Below are positions 1-8,643 of a stretch of 64,000 bases of DNA, piece by piece. Location of the stretch: contig NZ_CP007451.1 of the NCBI RefSeq assembly GCF_000626635.1, forward strand, positions 4,260,501 to 4,324,500, written 5' to 3'. Source of the stretch: Draconibacterium orientale. GTDB taxonomy: Bacteria > Bacteroidota > Bacteroidia > Bacteroidales > Prolixibacteraceae. Position 1 is the first letter of the stretch. The number at the start of each line of letters is the position of its first letter. The position numbers and the translations under genes were made by a program. Under the pieces are notes generated by a model. That model did not search any database and had not been told where the DNA came from. It worked only from the letters and a program-made list of their open reading frames with translations.

Positions 1-77
1 GTAAGAAAAAGTAGTGCCAGTAAAGAAATACTGGTTTTTATGATTTGTTTTATGATCACAATCGTCCTTCGATTCAT
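1..77 (-). CDS. 5' end of an unidentified exported or membrane protein (partial)
   Basis: An ATG on the minus strand at 75-77 opens a frame that runs out of the window. The 25 visible residues begin MNRRTIVII and continue with a hydrophobic stretch ending SLLALLFL, which looks like a signal peptide or first membrane segment. It lies about 50 bases downstream of the cupin lipoprotein gene on the same strand, so the two may be co-transcribed. Nothing visible identifies the mature protein. Confidence 0.45.
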   Translation of the reverse strand, partial: MNRRTIVIIKQIIKTSISLLALLFL

Positions 78-126
78 AGTAAAGATTATAAGTAATATTG
101 ATATTGGTTTTATTCTTACTTTATAG

Positions 127-621
127 TCACTGTTTCAGCGACAGGTAATCTTCATCGCTAACCGGGCCGGACCATTCCGTCGCACCTTTCAAGCGGCTGG
201 TAATAGCCAACTGAACAAACTCAGTGTCGACACTTGCACCATGCCAATGCAGGATATTAGGTCTGATATTAACCACTTCACCTTTATTTACCACCCTGAT
301 CGGACTACCTTTTTCCTGATAATAACCTACGCCATCAAGGCAAATCAGAATCTGGCCATCAGGATGCGTGTGCCAGTTTGACCTTGCTCCGGGTTCAAAA
401 ACTACGTTGCCTACTGCTATGTGGTTTAAACTATCGGCAGCCAACAATCCTTCCAGCCAGGCTGTTCCTACAAAATTATTGTTCGTTATTTTCTCTCCTT
501 TTGGAAAAATTGGTTCGGTCTGAGTTTCGGAAATTTTACCCTGACTGGAATTATCTGTATTTTGGCAGGAGCTAAATGCAAAAACACAAACTACGATGCA
601 AACTGTCAAAATCTTTTTCAT
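127..621 (-). CDS. Cupin-domain lipoprotein
   Basis: 164 aa. The N-terminus has a lipoprotein signal with lipobox FSSC, so the acylated cysteine would be Cys19 and the protein is probably membrane-anchored outside the cytoplasm. The rest is one cupin barrel: the first metal-binding motif is seen in the segment with HTHPDGQ (about residues 85-91) and the second histidine near NILHWHG (about 122-128). This is the small manganese/iron cupin type often annotated as quercetin dioxygenase-like; the substrate cannot be read from sequence. It is divergent from the AraC-type regulator gene at 809, whose product is the obvious candidate regulator. The family call is solid, the function unknown. Confidence 0.85.
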   Translation of the reverse strand: MKKILTVCIVVCVFAFSSCQNTDNSSQGKISETQTEPIFPKGEKITNNNFVGTAWLEGLLAADSLNHIAVGNVVFEPGARSNWHTHPDGQILICLDGVGYYQEKGSPIRVVNKGEVVNIRPNILHWHGASVDTEFVQLAITSRLKGATEWSGPVSDEDYLSLKQ

Positions 622-775
622 TTTATTGCTCTTTTAATTGATTATAATAATCTGTAAACTAATCACTTTACAAATATCGCTGATGTAATGTTCAATGTTT
701 GTATACATATTACGGCAGTTATAACCAAGATTACGGATTTGCCTTGTTCGGGTTTAATTATGAATAAATTAAGAG

Positions 776-783
776 TAAATTTG
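776..783 (+). promoter_or_regulatory. Bacteroidetes -7 box for the AraC gene
   Basis: TAAATTTG matches the TAnnTTTG consensus of the Bacteroidetes primary sigma factor and ends 25 bases before the ATG at 809. No good -33 TTTG is seen at 19-bp spacing. Confidence 0.4.
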
Positions 784-808
784 TGTAGCGAAATTTGAAT
801 TTATTGCG

Positions 809-1703
809 ATGGAAGAGATCCTAAAATTTGACACGATCAAAGAATATAATTTGTTTAATAACAATGAAACCATGCATCCTTTGGTAGGCATTGTAGATTT
901 ATCAAAAGCAGATCCACGGAAAGCCAGGCGGCTCAGCTATGGCTTTTATACCATCTTTTTTTAAAGAGATAAACTGTGGTGATCTTCGTTATGGATGTAA
1001 TTATTACGATTATGACGAGGGCACACTTATATTCCTGGCTCCAAACCAGGTTATCGGAGAAAATAAGGATTATCAATATCAGCCACAAGGAAAGGCATTA
1101 GTATTCCATCCTGATTTTATTTTAGGTACTTCGTTGGGCAAGAAAATCCACGATTACGCATTTTTTTCATACGATGTGAACGAAGCCTTACATCTTTCAA
1201 TTAAGGAAAGGGAGATCATTTTAGATTGCTTCAACAAAATTGATTATGAGTTACATCAAAATATGGATAAACACACAGCAAACCTGGTGATTTCAAATAT
1301 TGAACTATTCCTGAATTACTGCATCCGATTTTACGACAGGCAGTTTATTACCCGTATAAATGTAAATCAGAGTATATTAACCCGTTTCGATACCTTGCTT
1401 AACGATTATCTTCACTCATATAAAACCAAAGAATCTGGTTTGCCTACGGTTGCCTATTTTGCCAACTTGCTCCATCTATCAGCGAACTATTTAGGCGATA
1501 CCTTAAAAAAGGAAACCGGTAAATCAGCCCAGGAACACATACAATTAAAATTAATCAGTGTAGCAAAAGAACGCATCTTCGATACAGGAAAAAGTATTTC
1601 AGAAATTGCTTATGAACTGGGATATAAATCGCCTCAGCATTTTAACAGGATGTTTAAAAAAGCTACGGGACAAACGCCGAATGCTTACCGCAATTTGAAT
1701 TAA
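809..1703 (+). pseudogene. AraC-family transcriptional regulator, interrupted by a +1 frameshift
   Basis: The ATG at 809 opens a frame starting MEEILKFDTIKEYN that matches the usual N-terminus of this family but stops at TAA 962-964. The downstream frame continues it without loss (KEINCGDLRYG...) and ends with two AraC helix-turn-helix units (about the last 100 residues). Removing one T from the seven-T run at 956-962 joins the halves into one 297-aa protein, the normal family length, with the junction reading TIFFKEINCGD. The intact C-terminal frame could start at ATG 939, but that would drop about 43 conserved residues. It is divergent from the cupin lipoprotein gene. Either a real disruption, a slippery or phase-variable tract, or a base-calling error; sequence alone cannot say. 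Confidence 0.8.
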
Positions 1704-1890
1704 AGAACGGAGGTTCATGTTTTAACATGAGAGCACTGTTTTTGAATACTTAAAATTACGTTACAACTTTTTAAATAAAAGCCCTTAAATCTGAAGTTCA
1801 TAATTAATAAGGTTTCTTATTTCATAATAGCCTTGCTTAAAATGGTTAATTTACATTTGTTTTTTTGAATGTCCGTAATTAGTCACAACC

Positions 1891-1980
1891 AGACCGTCAC
1901 CCTGGACTTATTTCAGGGTCTTTTTTGCAAATAGCTGATTATTAGTGGCGAAAGATGCTGAAACAAGTTCAGCATGACGT
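1891..1980. repeat. Tandem-hairpin intergenic repeat, copy 1
   Basis: Two hairpins in a row: the one at 1899-1919 and a second with arms ATGCTGAA (1955-1962) and TTCAGCAT (1968-1975). The second hairpin and its trailing GACGT recur at 8568-8592, after another hairpin, so this is a dispersed REP/BIME-like element. Confidence 0.6.
1899..1926 (+). terminator. Rho-independent terminator-like hairpin
   Basis: Arms ACCCTG (1899-1904) and CAGGGT (1914-1919) are followed by C and six T (1921-1926). It lies about 200 bases after the AraC gene and is also the first half of a tandem-hairpin intergenic repeat. Confidence 0.5.
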
Positions 1981-2395
1981 GCTAAATATTAATTATGACA
2001 TAGAACGGATATTCAATTTTGTTTTTAATTAATTCTGCTGGTACTGTCAAATTCATTGTCACCTCTTTTGTTTACTAATTTGGTATCTAATGAAGAAAAG
2101 GTTGACTTTTGCATCAGGCTCCGGAATTTTATTTCAAAATATTCATCAACGAAACAAGATCATTTAAAACTAAAATGATGCTATTCCGGTTTTTCTTAAG
2201 TATTTTTGTTGTTTTGAGAACGGAGATGATACCGATGTGGCGTAGAAAAATAGATGATTATTTTGTGCCATGTTTGTACCATTGGTTCTTAAGCTACTGA
2301 TAATCATATATGGTTATTTTTGAGGAAGTTGAAAAGCAAATCAGGTTCTCTCTCAATGAATTGATGATTATTATAATGCTAATGACACTGTTAGT

Positions 2396-3625
2396 TCAAC
2401 TTAATTTTCTTTTAAGCTTATCCATATCCTCACTAATTTTTGCATTAATGACCTTTGAATAAATCTGAGTTGTTCGGATACTCTTATGGCCTAACATTGA
2501 ACTTATTGATTCAATTGGTACACCATTAGCCAGTGTTACTGTTGTTGCGAATGTATGTCTTGCAATATGGAAAGTCAGATTTTTGTCCACAGATGCTAAA
2601 TCGGCAATTTCTTTTAAATAAGCATTCATTCTTTGATTTGTGAAAATAGGGAAGATGTGATCTTCTGTTTTCTTGTTCGGGTACCTGCTGTATTTTTTTA
2701 TTAGCTCATGAGCTTTGGGCAGGAGTGGTATATTTGATTGACTCTTTGTTTTGGTGCGTTCAGTGATAATCCATAAGTCACCGTCAATACCCAATCGAAT
2801 ATTGTTTTTAGTAAGATTTGCAACATCTACATAGGCTAGTCCCGAGTAACATGAAAAAACAAAAATATCCCGTACAATATCCAGACGCGGAAATGCAAGG
2901 TTTAAATCTTCGATATTTTTTAATTCATCCTTTAGTAAATACTCTCGTTTTACTTCTACTATCTTAGCTTGAAATTTTGCAAAAGGATCTTTTGACAGCC
3001 ATTCATTTTTAATGGCCAGGTTAATTACTTTTCTAAAGTTCTTAATGTATTTAATTGTTGTGTTATGGTTGCACTTTCTGGTTACTTTGAAATAATGTTC
3101 TAGGTCAGTGATAAAAGAATATTTTAAACGGTTTAGAGGAATATCGTTAAGTTGATACTTAAACACCAGGAAGGCTTTTATGTGATCCAAAGTAGTTGTA
3201 TATCGTTTAATCGTTGCTGATGCATAATTTGTCCCTTCCAATTCTTTTAATTGGTGATTGTGATATTCAAAAACTTCAATCAGCATTCTTCTGTCTTCTG
3301 AAATACCGAGAAATTTATTTTTAAGGCTCTGTGCTGTGATTTCTTCACCCATTTTTACCATTTCCGTGTGGTAATCATTCATTAAAGCTTTTAGCGTTTC
3401 CAAATATTGATTGAGTTGTTTAACCTCGCTTTTATAACCCTTAGCTTTGCAAGCTTTATTTTCCCAATTGTCTGTATGTATATTTCTTTTAATAGAAACT
3501 TCTGCTCGCTGTCCATTAACTGTAATCCTCATGTATACAGGGGATTTGCCTTCATTGTTCTTTCTTGATTTTCGGAGGACGAATGCTAGATTGTAGGTGT
3601 TGAAATTTTCCATCGTCAATGACAT
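2396..3625 (-). CDS. Tyrosine recombinase / integrase (Bacteroidetes type)
   Basis: About 409 aa from the chosen start MSLTMENF (3625); MENF at 3613 or an upstream ATG at 3670 are alternatives. The N-terminus is the arm-DNA-binding domain of Bacteroidetes integrases (NLAFVLRKSRKN), followed by a SAM-like core-binding domain and a C-terminal catalytic domain. Catalytic HIARH (H-x-x-R) and LGHKSIRTTQIY with the nucleophile Tyr are present. The first catalytic Arg position reads SGLAYVDV, with Ala instead of Arg, as in several Bacteroidetes integrases. The gene sits about 240 bases from the 3' end of ssrA, a classic attachment site. It probably belongs to an element lying toward lower coordinates; the far end is not in the window. 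Confidence 0.9.
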   Translation of the reverse strand: MSLTMENFNTYNLAFVLRKSRKNNEGKSPVYMRITVNGQRAEVSIKRNIHTDNWENKACKAKGYKSEVKQLNQYLETLKALMNDYHTEMVKMGEEITAQSLKNKFLGISEDRRMLIEVFEYHNHQLKELEGTNYASATIKRYTTTLDHIKAFLVFKYQLNDIPLNRLKYSFITDLEHYFKVTRKCNHNTTIKYIKNFRKVINLAIKNEWLSKDPFAKFQAKIVEVKREYLLKDELKNIEDLNLAFPRLDIVRDIFVFSCYSGLAYVDVANLTKNNIRLGIDGDLWIITERTKTKSQSNIPLLPKAHELIKKYSRYPNKKTEDHIFPIFTNQRMNAYLKEIADLASVDKNLTFHIARHTFATTVTLANGVPIESISSMLGHKSIRTTQIYSKVINAKISEDMDKLKRKLS

Positions 3626-3630
3626 TGAAA

Positions 3631-3765
3631 TTTGTTCACTAAAATTAATAAAATAATATTTAAAATGCAAAATTTCAACCGTTGTAAACGGTTGTTATAT
3701 AGTATTTTGAGGTCTAATTGGTGAACAAATTATGATTCAAATTTTGTTCACCTAATTGTTCACCT
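3631..3765. promoter_or_regulatory. Four TTGTTCAC(C/T) repeats upstream of the integrase
   Basis: TTTGTTCACT at 3631-3640, its inverted form GGTGAACAAA at 3720-3729, TTTGTTCACC at 3743-3752 and TTGTTCACCT at 3756-3765. The second and third form a perfect 10-bp inverted repeat. Position and multiplicity fit integrase arm-binding sites or an operator; this is inference. Confidence 0.5.
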
Positions 3766-3802
3766 AAAATATGGTTTTATATGGTTCTGTTTGGTATGTT
3801 GC

Positions 3803-3833
3803 AAAAACAAAAAGCACTGGATTACAGTGCTTT
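3803..3833 (-). terminator. Terminator downstream of ssrA
   Basis: Read on the minus strand, AAAGCACTG and CAGTGCTTT (plus-strand 3811-3819 and 3825-3833) form a 9-bp stem with a 5-base loop followed by a T-rich tract (complement of 3803-3813). It lies about 35 bases beyond the tmRNA 3' end. Confidence 0.75.
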
Positions 3834-3867
3834 AATGTTTTTTGATTGAAAATTGTATGTAAAATAG

Positions 3868-4263
3868 TGGAGCTGGCGGGAGTCGAACCCGCGTCCAAAC
3901 GAGGAAGCTACAAGCTTTCTACATGCTTATCTCTGACTTAATTTTCGAATAGCAGCCGGATCAAAGCCACCAACTACTACCTTATCTCTTTTAATTTCGC
4001 AAAAACGCCAGAGCCTCGTTTATGCTAGCTTCGATTTACTTGCACCGCCGAGCCGGACCGCTTCAAAGCATTAGCATCCGGGCGATGTCTTGTTCCAAAA
4101 CCTTGTTTCGGAATTAAGTGTAATCTAAACTGTTAGATTACGCAGCAAGAGCGTAATTATTTTCGCCAATTATGGTTTTGATCATTATTTTTTACGGGTC
4201 AACAACCAAAACCCGACATGCTTACCTGTCTCTTCTACCCGCTGTCAAAACCAGTCAGCCCCA
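3868..4263 (-). ncRNA. ssrA: tmRNA (transfer-messenger RNA)
   Basis: The 3' end carries the tRNA-like T-arm GGTTCGACTCCCGCC and acceptor strand CAGCTCCA (complement of about 3868-3895), and the 5' end reads GGGCTGACTGGTTTTGACAGC (one base over 20 omitted is the leading T). The tag frame is at 4138-4167 on the minus strand: GGC resume codon, then GENNYALAA and TAA, the standard Bacteroidetes tag. CCA is not encoded. tmRNA with SmpB rescues ribosomes stalled on broken mRNAs and tags the products for proteolysis. Exact 5' and 3' ends are within a base or two. The integrase gene next to its 3' end suggests it serves as an integration site. Confidence 0.95.
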
Positions 4264-4274
4264 TAGAAGTGGTG

Positions 4275-4282
4275 CAAAAGTA
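4275..4282 (-). promoter_or_regulatory. ssrA promoter -7 box
   Basis: On the minus strand TACTTTTG matches TAnnTTTG and ends 12 bases before the mature tmRNA 5' end, leaving a short leader that RNase P would remove. Confidence 0.55.
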
Positions 4283-4666
4283 TAAAAATATAGCTAATTG
4301 TAAAACGTATAAGCGGGTGTTAATGTTGCTGTGCAAAAATCTTTTGTCCGGTTTTTTACTGATTTGCTGATTTCCGATGCCATTGAGCCGGGCAACTAGC
4401 CGTTTGTTTTATCGCCAGCCTAAATAAATGTTCGCCAGGCAGGAAATTCTTTTTAGTATTTCCTGCATTTCTGATTGTCTTTCACCCAACCTGAATTCTT
4501 GTCAACTCTTGTGCAGGGAATTTTATAATTCAACGTAAAAACCTTTACTTCCATAATCTTTAACTTGCTTGTTTTCTTTATATTTAGCATTGATTTCTTC
4601 TGTTGGAGGTTGTTTACTGCCGATGATAAATAAAATCTAAATTCTTCGAAACTAAACTAAATCAGT
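4283..4666. other. Intergenic region between ssrA and the sulfatase
   Basis: No gene seen. It contains one perfect 9-bp inverted repeat, GCAGGAAAT (4439-4447) with ATTTCCTGC (4458-4466), without a T tract. The sulfatase promoter should be near 4580-4640, where TATATTTA is one base off the -7 consensus. Confidence 0.4.
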
Positions 4667-6544
4667 ATGCTAAAATTTAATAAGGTTAAAGTCAGTTTTA
4701 TACTCACACTATTTGTGGTGTTATCTGGTTTAACTATGAGTGCCCAGCACCAGCGACCAAACATTTTATGGATAACAAGTGAGGACAACAGCCCGTTTTT
4801 AGGTTGTTACGGCGATGCCTTTGCCACAACACCAACTTTGGATAAACTGGCATCGGAAGGATTTCGATACACCAATGCTTATGCCAACTGTCCGGTTTGT
4901 GCACCCGCGCGAAATACCATAATTACCGGTGTTTATGCCGCATCAAACGGGAACGAACAAATGCGGAGTACTTATCCGAAATCGAAACTGGTTATTCCTT
5001 ATTCCGAACTGCTGAGAAAAGCCGGTTATTACTGCACCAACAATGTAAAAACTGATTATAATTTTGCAGGCGATTACAAGGCCATGTGGGACGAGTGTAG
5101 CCCAACTGCACATTGGAAAAACAGCCCTGAGGGCAAACCATTTTTTGCCATATTCAATTTGCTGACAACGCACGAAAGTCAAATCTTTCCTTATATTTCT
5201 GATGCCGAATTGAGGCACAAACCCGAAGATGTGGTTTTGCCTCCGTATCATCCTGATACGAAAGAGATGCGACATGACTGGGCGCAGTATTACGACAAAA
5301 TTGAGGATATGGATGCGCAGGTTGGTAGTTTGTTAAAAGAGCTGGAAGAAAGCGGACTGGCCGAAAATACCATTGTTTTTTACTACGCCGATCATGGAGG
5401 AGTGCTGGCACGCAGTAAACGTTATCTTTTTGAAACCGGAACCTGGGTACCGTTTATCGTTCGTATTCCTGAGCAATACAAGAAATATTTCCCGGCTGAA
5501 AAACCAGGCGATACCGTTGACCGTAACGTAAGTTTCGTTGATCTTGCACCAACCTTACTTAGCCTTATTGGAGAAGAAAAACCGGATTACATGCAGGGAA
5601 ATGCTTTTCTCGGAAATGCGGTTGAGCCCGAACCCCGCTATGTTCATCTGACCCGCGGCCGGATGGACGAACGTATTGATATGAGCCGGGCTGTGCTAGA
5701 TAAAAAGTACCGGTACATTCGTAATTACATGCCTTTCAGAATTTATATGCAGCACCTGGCTTATTTGTTTAATGCCCGTTCGGCCCAATCGTGGGAAAAT
5801 TATTATCAGGCAGGTAGGTGTAACGAATTACAAAGTATAGCTTTTCAACCCAAGCCAGTTGAAGAGCTATACGATACGGAGAATGACCCGAATGAACTTT
5901 ACAATCTGGCCGATGATCCTGAATATAAAGATGTGCTGGAACGGATGCGAAAAGAAAATATTCGCTGGATGAAACACATCAGAGATGTGGCACTGATTCC
6001 TGAAACAGAGTACGCGAAAAGGGCAGGAGACGGATCGATGTACGATTACATGCGATCGGAAGCTTGTCCGTTTGATGATTTATTAGCTGCTGCTGAACTG
6101 GCTACAGAGCCGGGCAAGGGAGCAATTTATGACTACATTGAATTGCTGAAAAACAAAGATTCGGCAATACGTTTTTGGGGTGTTACCGGCTTGTTGATTC
6201 ATATTGATAATGCGGAACAGGCATTACCGGCTTTGAAAGCAGCGGCGGATGAAGACGCTACAGCAACAGCCGTTTTAATTGGAGAAGCATTGTGCCGATT
6301 GGGAGAAAAGGAACTGGCAGAAACAATTTTCCTTCGTATTCTTAAAGATGAGCATCGAACGATGATGGAACGCACCTGGGTGTTAAACAGTGTTGATGCT
6401 ATTGATTTTAGAACTTTGGAACTTGAAAAATGGATAAACGATTTTTACAACGGCAAAAAGAGCGAATTAAAAGGATTTGATGTTTACAGTAATTACGATT
6501 TTTCGATGTGTAAAACAATTCTTGAAAAGTGGGATGTAATTTGA
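4667..6544 (+). CDS. Exported S1-family sulfatase (heparan N-sulfatase-like)
   Basis: 625 aa with a cleavable signal peptide (about residues 1-26), so it acts in the periplasm. The sulfatase signature is Cys78-Ala-Pro-Ala-Arg82 (C-x-P-x-R), where an anaerobic or FGE-type maturase would convert Cys78 to formylglycine. The metal-binding N-terminal motif reads SEDNS instead of the more usual DD, as in sulfoglucosamine sulfohydrolase-like sulfatases. YADHGG near residue 240 supplies further metal ligands. The last about 150 residues are helical repeats (HEAT-like) added to the usual fold. It probably removes sulfate from polysaccharide-derived sugars. There is no SusC/SusD pair or maturase beside it, so it is not in a visible polysaccharide utilisation locus. 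Confidence 0.9.
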   Translation: MLKFNKVKVSFILTLFVVLSGLTMSAQHQRPNILWITSEDNSPFLGCYGDAFATTPTLDKLASEGFRYTNAYANCPVCAPARNTIITGVYAASNGNEQMRSTYPKSKLVIPYSELLRKAGYYCTNNVKTDYNFAGDYKAMWDECSPTAHWKNSPEGKPFFAIFNLLTTHESQIFPYISDAELRHKPEDVVLPPYHPDTKEMRHDWAQYYDKIEDMDAQVGSLLKELEESGLAENTIVFYYADHGGVLARSKRYLFETGTWVPFIVRIPEQYKKYFPAEKPGDTVDRNVSFVDLAPTLLSLIGEEKPDYMQGNAFLGNAVEPEPRYVHLTRGRMDERIDMSRAVLDKKYRYIRNYMPFRIYMQHLAYLFNARSAQSWENYYQAGRCNELQSIAFQPKPVEELYDTENDPNELYNLADDPEYKDVLERMRKENIRWMKHIRDVALIPETEYAKRAGDGSMYDYMRSEACPFDDLLAAAELATEPGKGAIYDYIELLKNKDSAIRFWGVTGLLIHIDNAEQALPALKAAADEDATATAVLIGEALCRLGEKELAETIFLRILKDEHRTMMERTWVLNSVDAIDFRTLELEKWINDFYNGKKSELKGFDVYSNYDFSMCKTILEKWDVI

Positions 6545-6944
6545 TGAATCGGTGAAAATATTTAAAAATCGAAATCTGGTTACTGATTCACCCTGGTTTG
6601 CCAAGAGGATAGTCAACTTCGGGAATTTTCTTTAGTACAAAAATGCCCGGCAAATTTTACCGGACTTAAGATTTGCCGGCAATTTGGGAACAGAATACTC
6701 AATTAAACGATACGTATTTTAAATTATCACGAAGAATAATTTCTAAAAAAAAACAGAGGATTCGAACTGATTTTAGATTTTCGTAAAAATTAGTAACTAT
6801 GCATGTTTATGAGAGAAGAAATGATTGGACGAATTTCCGGAGTAAGCGGACTATAGAATAGCGACATACCGCTCTGGTTAAAACAATAAAAGTACTTGCT
6901 TGTTTAAAGTCGGGAAATCATAGTTTTATGCATAAAATTAGGAA
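6545..6944. other. Intergenic region with one hairpin
   Basis: No gene seen. CCGGCAAAT (6647-6655) and ATTTGCCGG (6671-6679) form a 9-bp stem without a T tract; it may be a weak terminator of the sulfatase gene. Confidence 0.4.
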
Positions 6945-8498
6945 ATGAAATATTTTTTATTGATTCTGTTGTTTAGTGGTTTATTGTTTTTCTCATTTTT
7001 AGGAGGAACAAGTGTTTTTCAGCGGGCAGAAGCACGAAATGCAGAATGCGCGCGCGAAATGATGCAAAACAAGGAATGGATTGTACCAACTTTTAACGGA
7101 GAACTGCGTACCGATAAACCGGCAATGGAATATTACGGAATGATAGCGGGGTATTGGTTATTAGGTACAAACGAGGCAGGTGCCCGCTTATTTTCGGCTT
7201 TATGCGGGTTATTGGTGGTACTGGCAACTTTCTGGATTGCACAACGCCACTTTGGCGAAAAAGCTGCCTGGTGGTCGGCGTTAACCATGTTGGCTTCCAT
7301 GCACTTAATAATCCAGTTCCGGCTGGCTACCCCCGATCCGTATCTGATTCTATGTCATACTCTTTCTATTTATTTCTTTTATGAAGGATGGCATTCGCGT
7401 AAATGGAAGTGGTTTGCCTTGATGTATATTTTCATGGGATTAGGAATTTTTGCCAAAGGACCGGTTGGTTTGTTATTGCCGGGATTGACAATTTTGCTTT
7501 TTATGCTGTTTACAAAAACGCTTACCTGGAAACGTTTTCTGGAACTAAAACCATGGTGGGGAATTATACTGGTTGCGGCCGTGGCCGTGCCGTGGTATTA
7601 CGCAGTGCACATAAAAACAGGCGGCGAATGGACACGAATTTTCTTTTTCGAGCACAATTTAAACCGATTTGATTCAGGCATAAGTGGGCATCACGGACCG
7701 TTTTTTATGCCTTTTATTTTTGTGTTGGCAGGATTACTTCCTTTTTCGGTATTTTCAATTCGTGCTTTCAAAGAAACGTGGAAGCAACGTAAAAACAATC
7801 CACTAATGGTTTTAGCTGCTTTATCAACACTAGTTGTTGTTGGGTTTTATGCCCTGTCGCAAACCAAGTTGATAAATTATACTTCGCCGGCCTATCCTTT
7901 TTTGAGTTTGATGATTGGGAGTACCATCGCCGGACTTATTAAAAATCCTGAATCGCTTCGCAAAACAAAAATCGAAACATATATTATGGCGTTTTTGGCA
8001 ATAGCGATACCTGTTGCCATATTCTTTTTTCTGAAATATTCCCCGTTACAAAATATCAGTTGGATAGCCTGGTTTATGGTTACGTTGCCCATCGGAGGAA
8101 TTCTTGCTTTGGTGCTAAGAAAAAAATCTTCAGCGTATGGCTTGCTTTCTATTGCCGCGGCTTTTATGCTTTCTACATTTATAATTTTCTGGAAACCTTT
8201 TCAGATTATTGATAATCAATCACCGGTTCAGAAATATGGAGAAACAGTAAGCGCTCATAAACATGTGGTTGCCTACAAAGATTTTCACCATGCCTTTGCT
8301 TTTTATGCCAATACAAGAATTCCTGTTTTTCAAAATGAACAGAATTTGTTAGACTACCTGGCCAAACACGACGATGTAGTGGTATTGAGTAGAAACCATG
8401 ATTTGAGCTATATGGATGAAATACCCGATTTAGAGCAAATTGGTGTAGGCAGAGACTTATTTAGCCGAAAGTCGTCAGGGATTTATATAAAACACTAG
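6945..8498 (+). CDS. ArnT/PMT-like membrane glycosyltransferase (GT39/GT83 type)
   Basis: 517 aa with about eleven hydrophobic segments. The first periplasmic loop carries RAEARNAECAREM (about residues 27-39), the acidic motif typical of the ArnT/PMT family, followed by a loop with TDKPAMEYY that is also family-typical. Members transfer a sugar from a polyprenyl-phosphate donor to lipid A, protein or another lipid on the outer face of the inner membrane. The acceptor cannot be predicted. The gene stands alone between the sulfatase and peroxiredoxin genes, and the C-terminal about 100 residues form a soluble extracytoplasmic tail. Family assignment is good, substrate unknown. Confidence 0.8.
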   Translation: MKYFLLILLFSGLLFFSFLGGTSVFQRAEARNAECAREMMQNKEWIVPTFNGELRTDKPAMEYYGMIAGYWLLGTNEAGARLFSALCGLLVVLATFWIAQRHFGEKAAWWSALTMLASMHLIIQFRLATPDPYLILCHTLSIYFFYEGWHSRKWKWFALMYIFMGLGIFAKGPVGLLLPGLTILLFMLFTKTLTWKRFLELKPWWGIILVAAVAVPWYYAVHIKTGGEWTRIFFFEHNLNRFDSGISGHHGPFFMPFIFVLAGLLPFSVFSIRAFKETWKQRKNNPLMVLAALSTLVVVGFYALSQTKLINYTSPAYPFLSLMIGSTIAGLIKNPESLRKTKIETYIMAFLAIAIPVAIFFFLKYSPLQNISWIAWFMVTLPIGGILALVLRKKSSAYGLLSIAAAFMLSTFIIFWKPFQIIDNQSPVQKYGETVSAHKHVVAYKDFHHAFAFYANTRIPVFQNEQNLLDYLAKHDDVVVLSRNHDLSYMDEIPDLEQIGVGRDLFSRKSSGIYIKH

Positions 8499-8525
8499 TG
8501 TTAAGTTAAGTCTCAACTTTCGGGG

Positions 8526-8592
8526 TCGTCATTCCGAACTTGCTTCGGAATGACTATTGATGAAGAGATGCTGAAATAAATTCAGCATGACG
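8526..8592. repeat. Tandem-hairpin intergenic repeat, copy 2
   Basis: First hairpin: GTCATTCCGAA (8528-8538) and TTCGGAATGAC (8544-8554), a perfect 11-bp stem. Second: ATGCTGAA (8568-8575) and TTCAGCAT (8581-8588) followed by GACGT, matching copy 1. It lies between convergent genes and could also terminate both. Confidence 0.7.
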
Positions 8593-8643
8593 TACAGAAG
8601 CATCGTTGGTTTTATCCCAGATTTTTGCGACAACATTAGGTCA

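Larger units (their letters stand above)
1704..2395. other. Intergenic region with two hairpins, no convincing gene
   Basis: AT-rich spacer between the AraC and integrase genes. It holds the tandem hairpins at 1899-1975. A 63-codon open frame at 2109-2300 has no recognisable domain or ribosome-binding context and is not called. It may belong to the island implied by the neighbouring integrase. Confidence 0.5.

Noticed and set aside
2109..2300. 63-codon open frame in the spacer before the integrase
   Set aside because: No domain, composition or ribosome-binding context; AT-rich spacer.
3868..3900. Isolated tRNA gene at the T-arm-like sequence
   Set aside because: It is the tRNA-like end of tmRNA, with tag frame and matching 5' half present.
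4667..6544. Sulfatase as part of a polysaccharide utilisation locus
   Set aside because: No SusC/SusD pair, glycosidase or maturase next to it.
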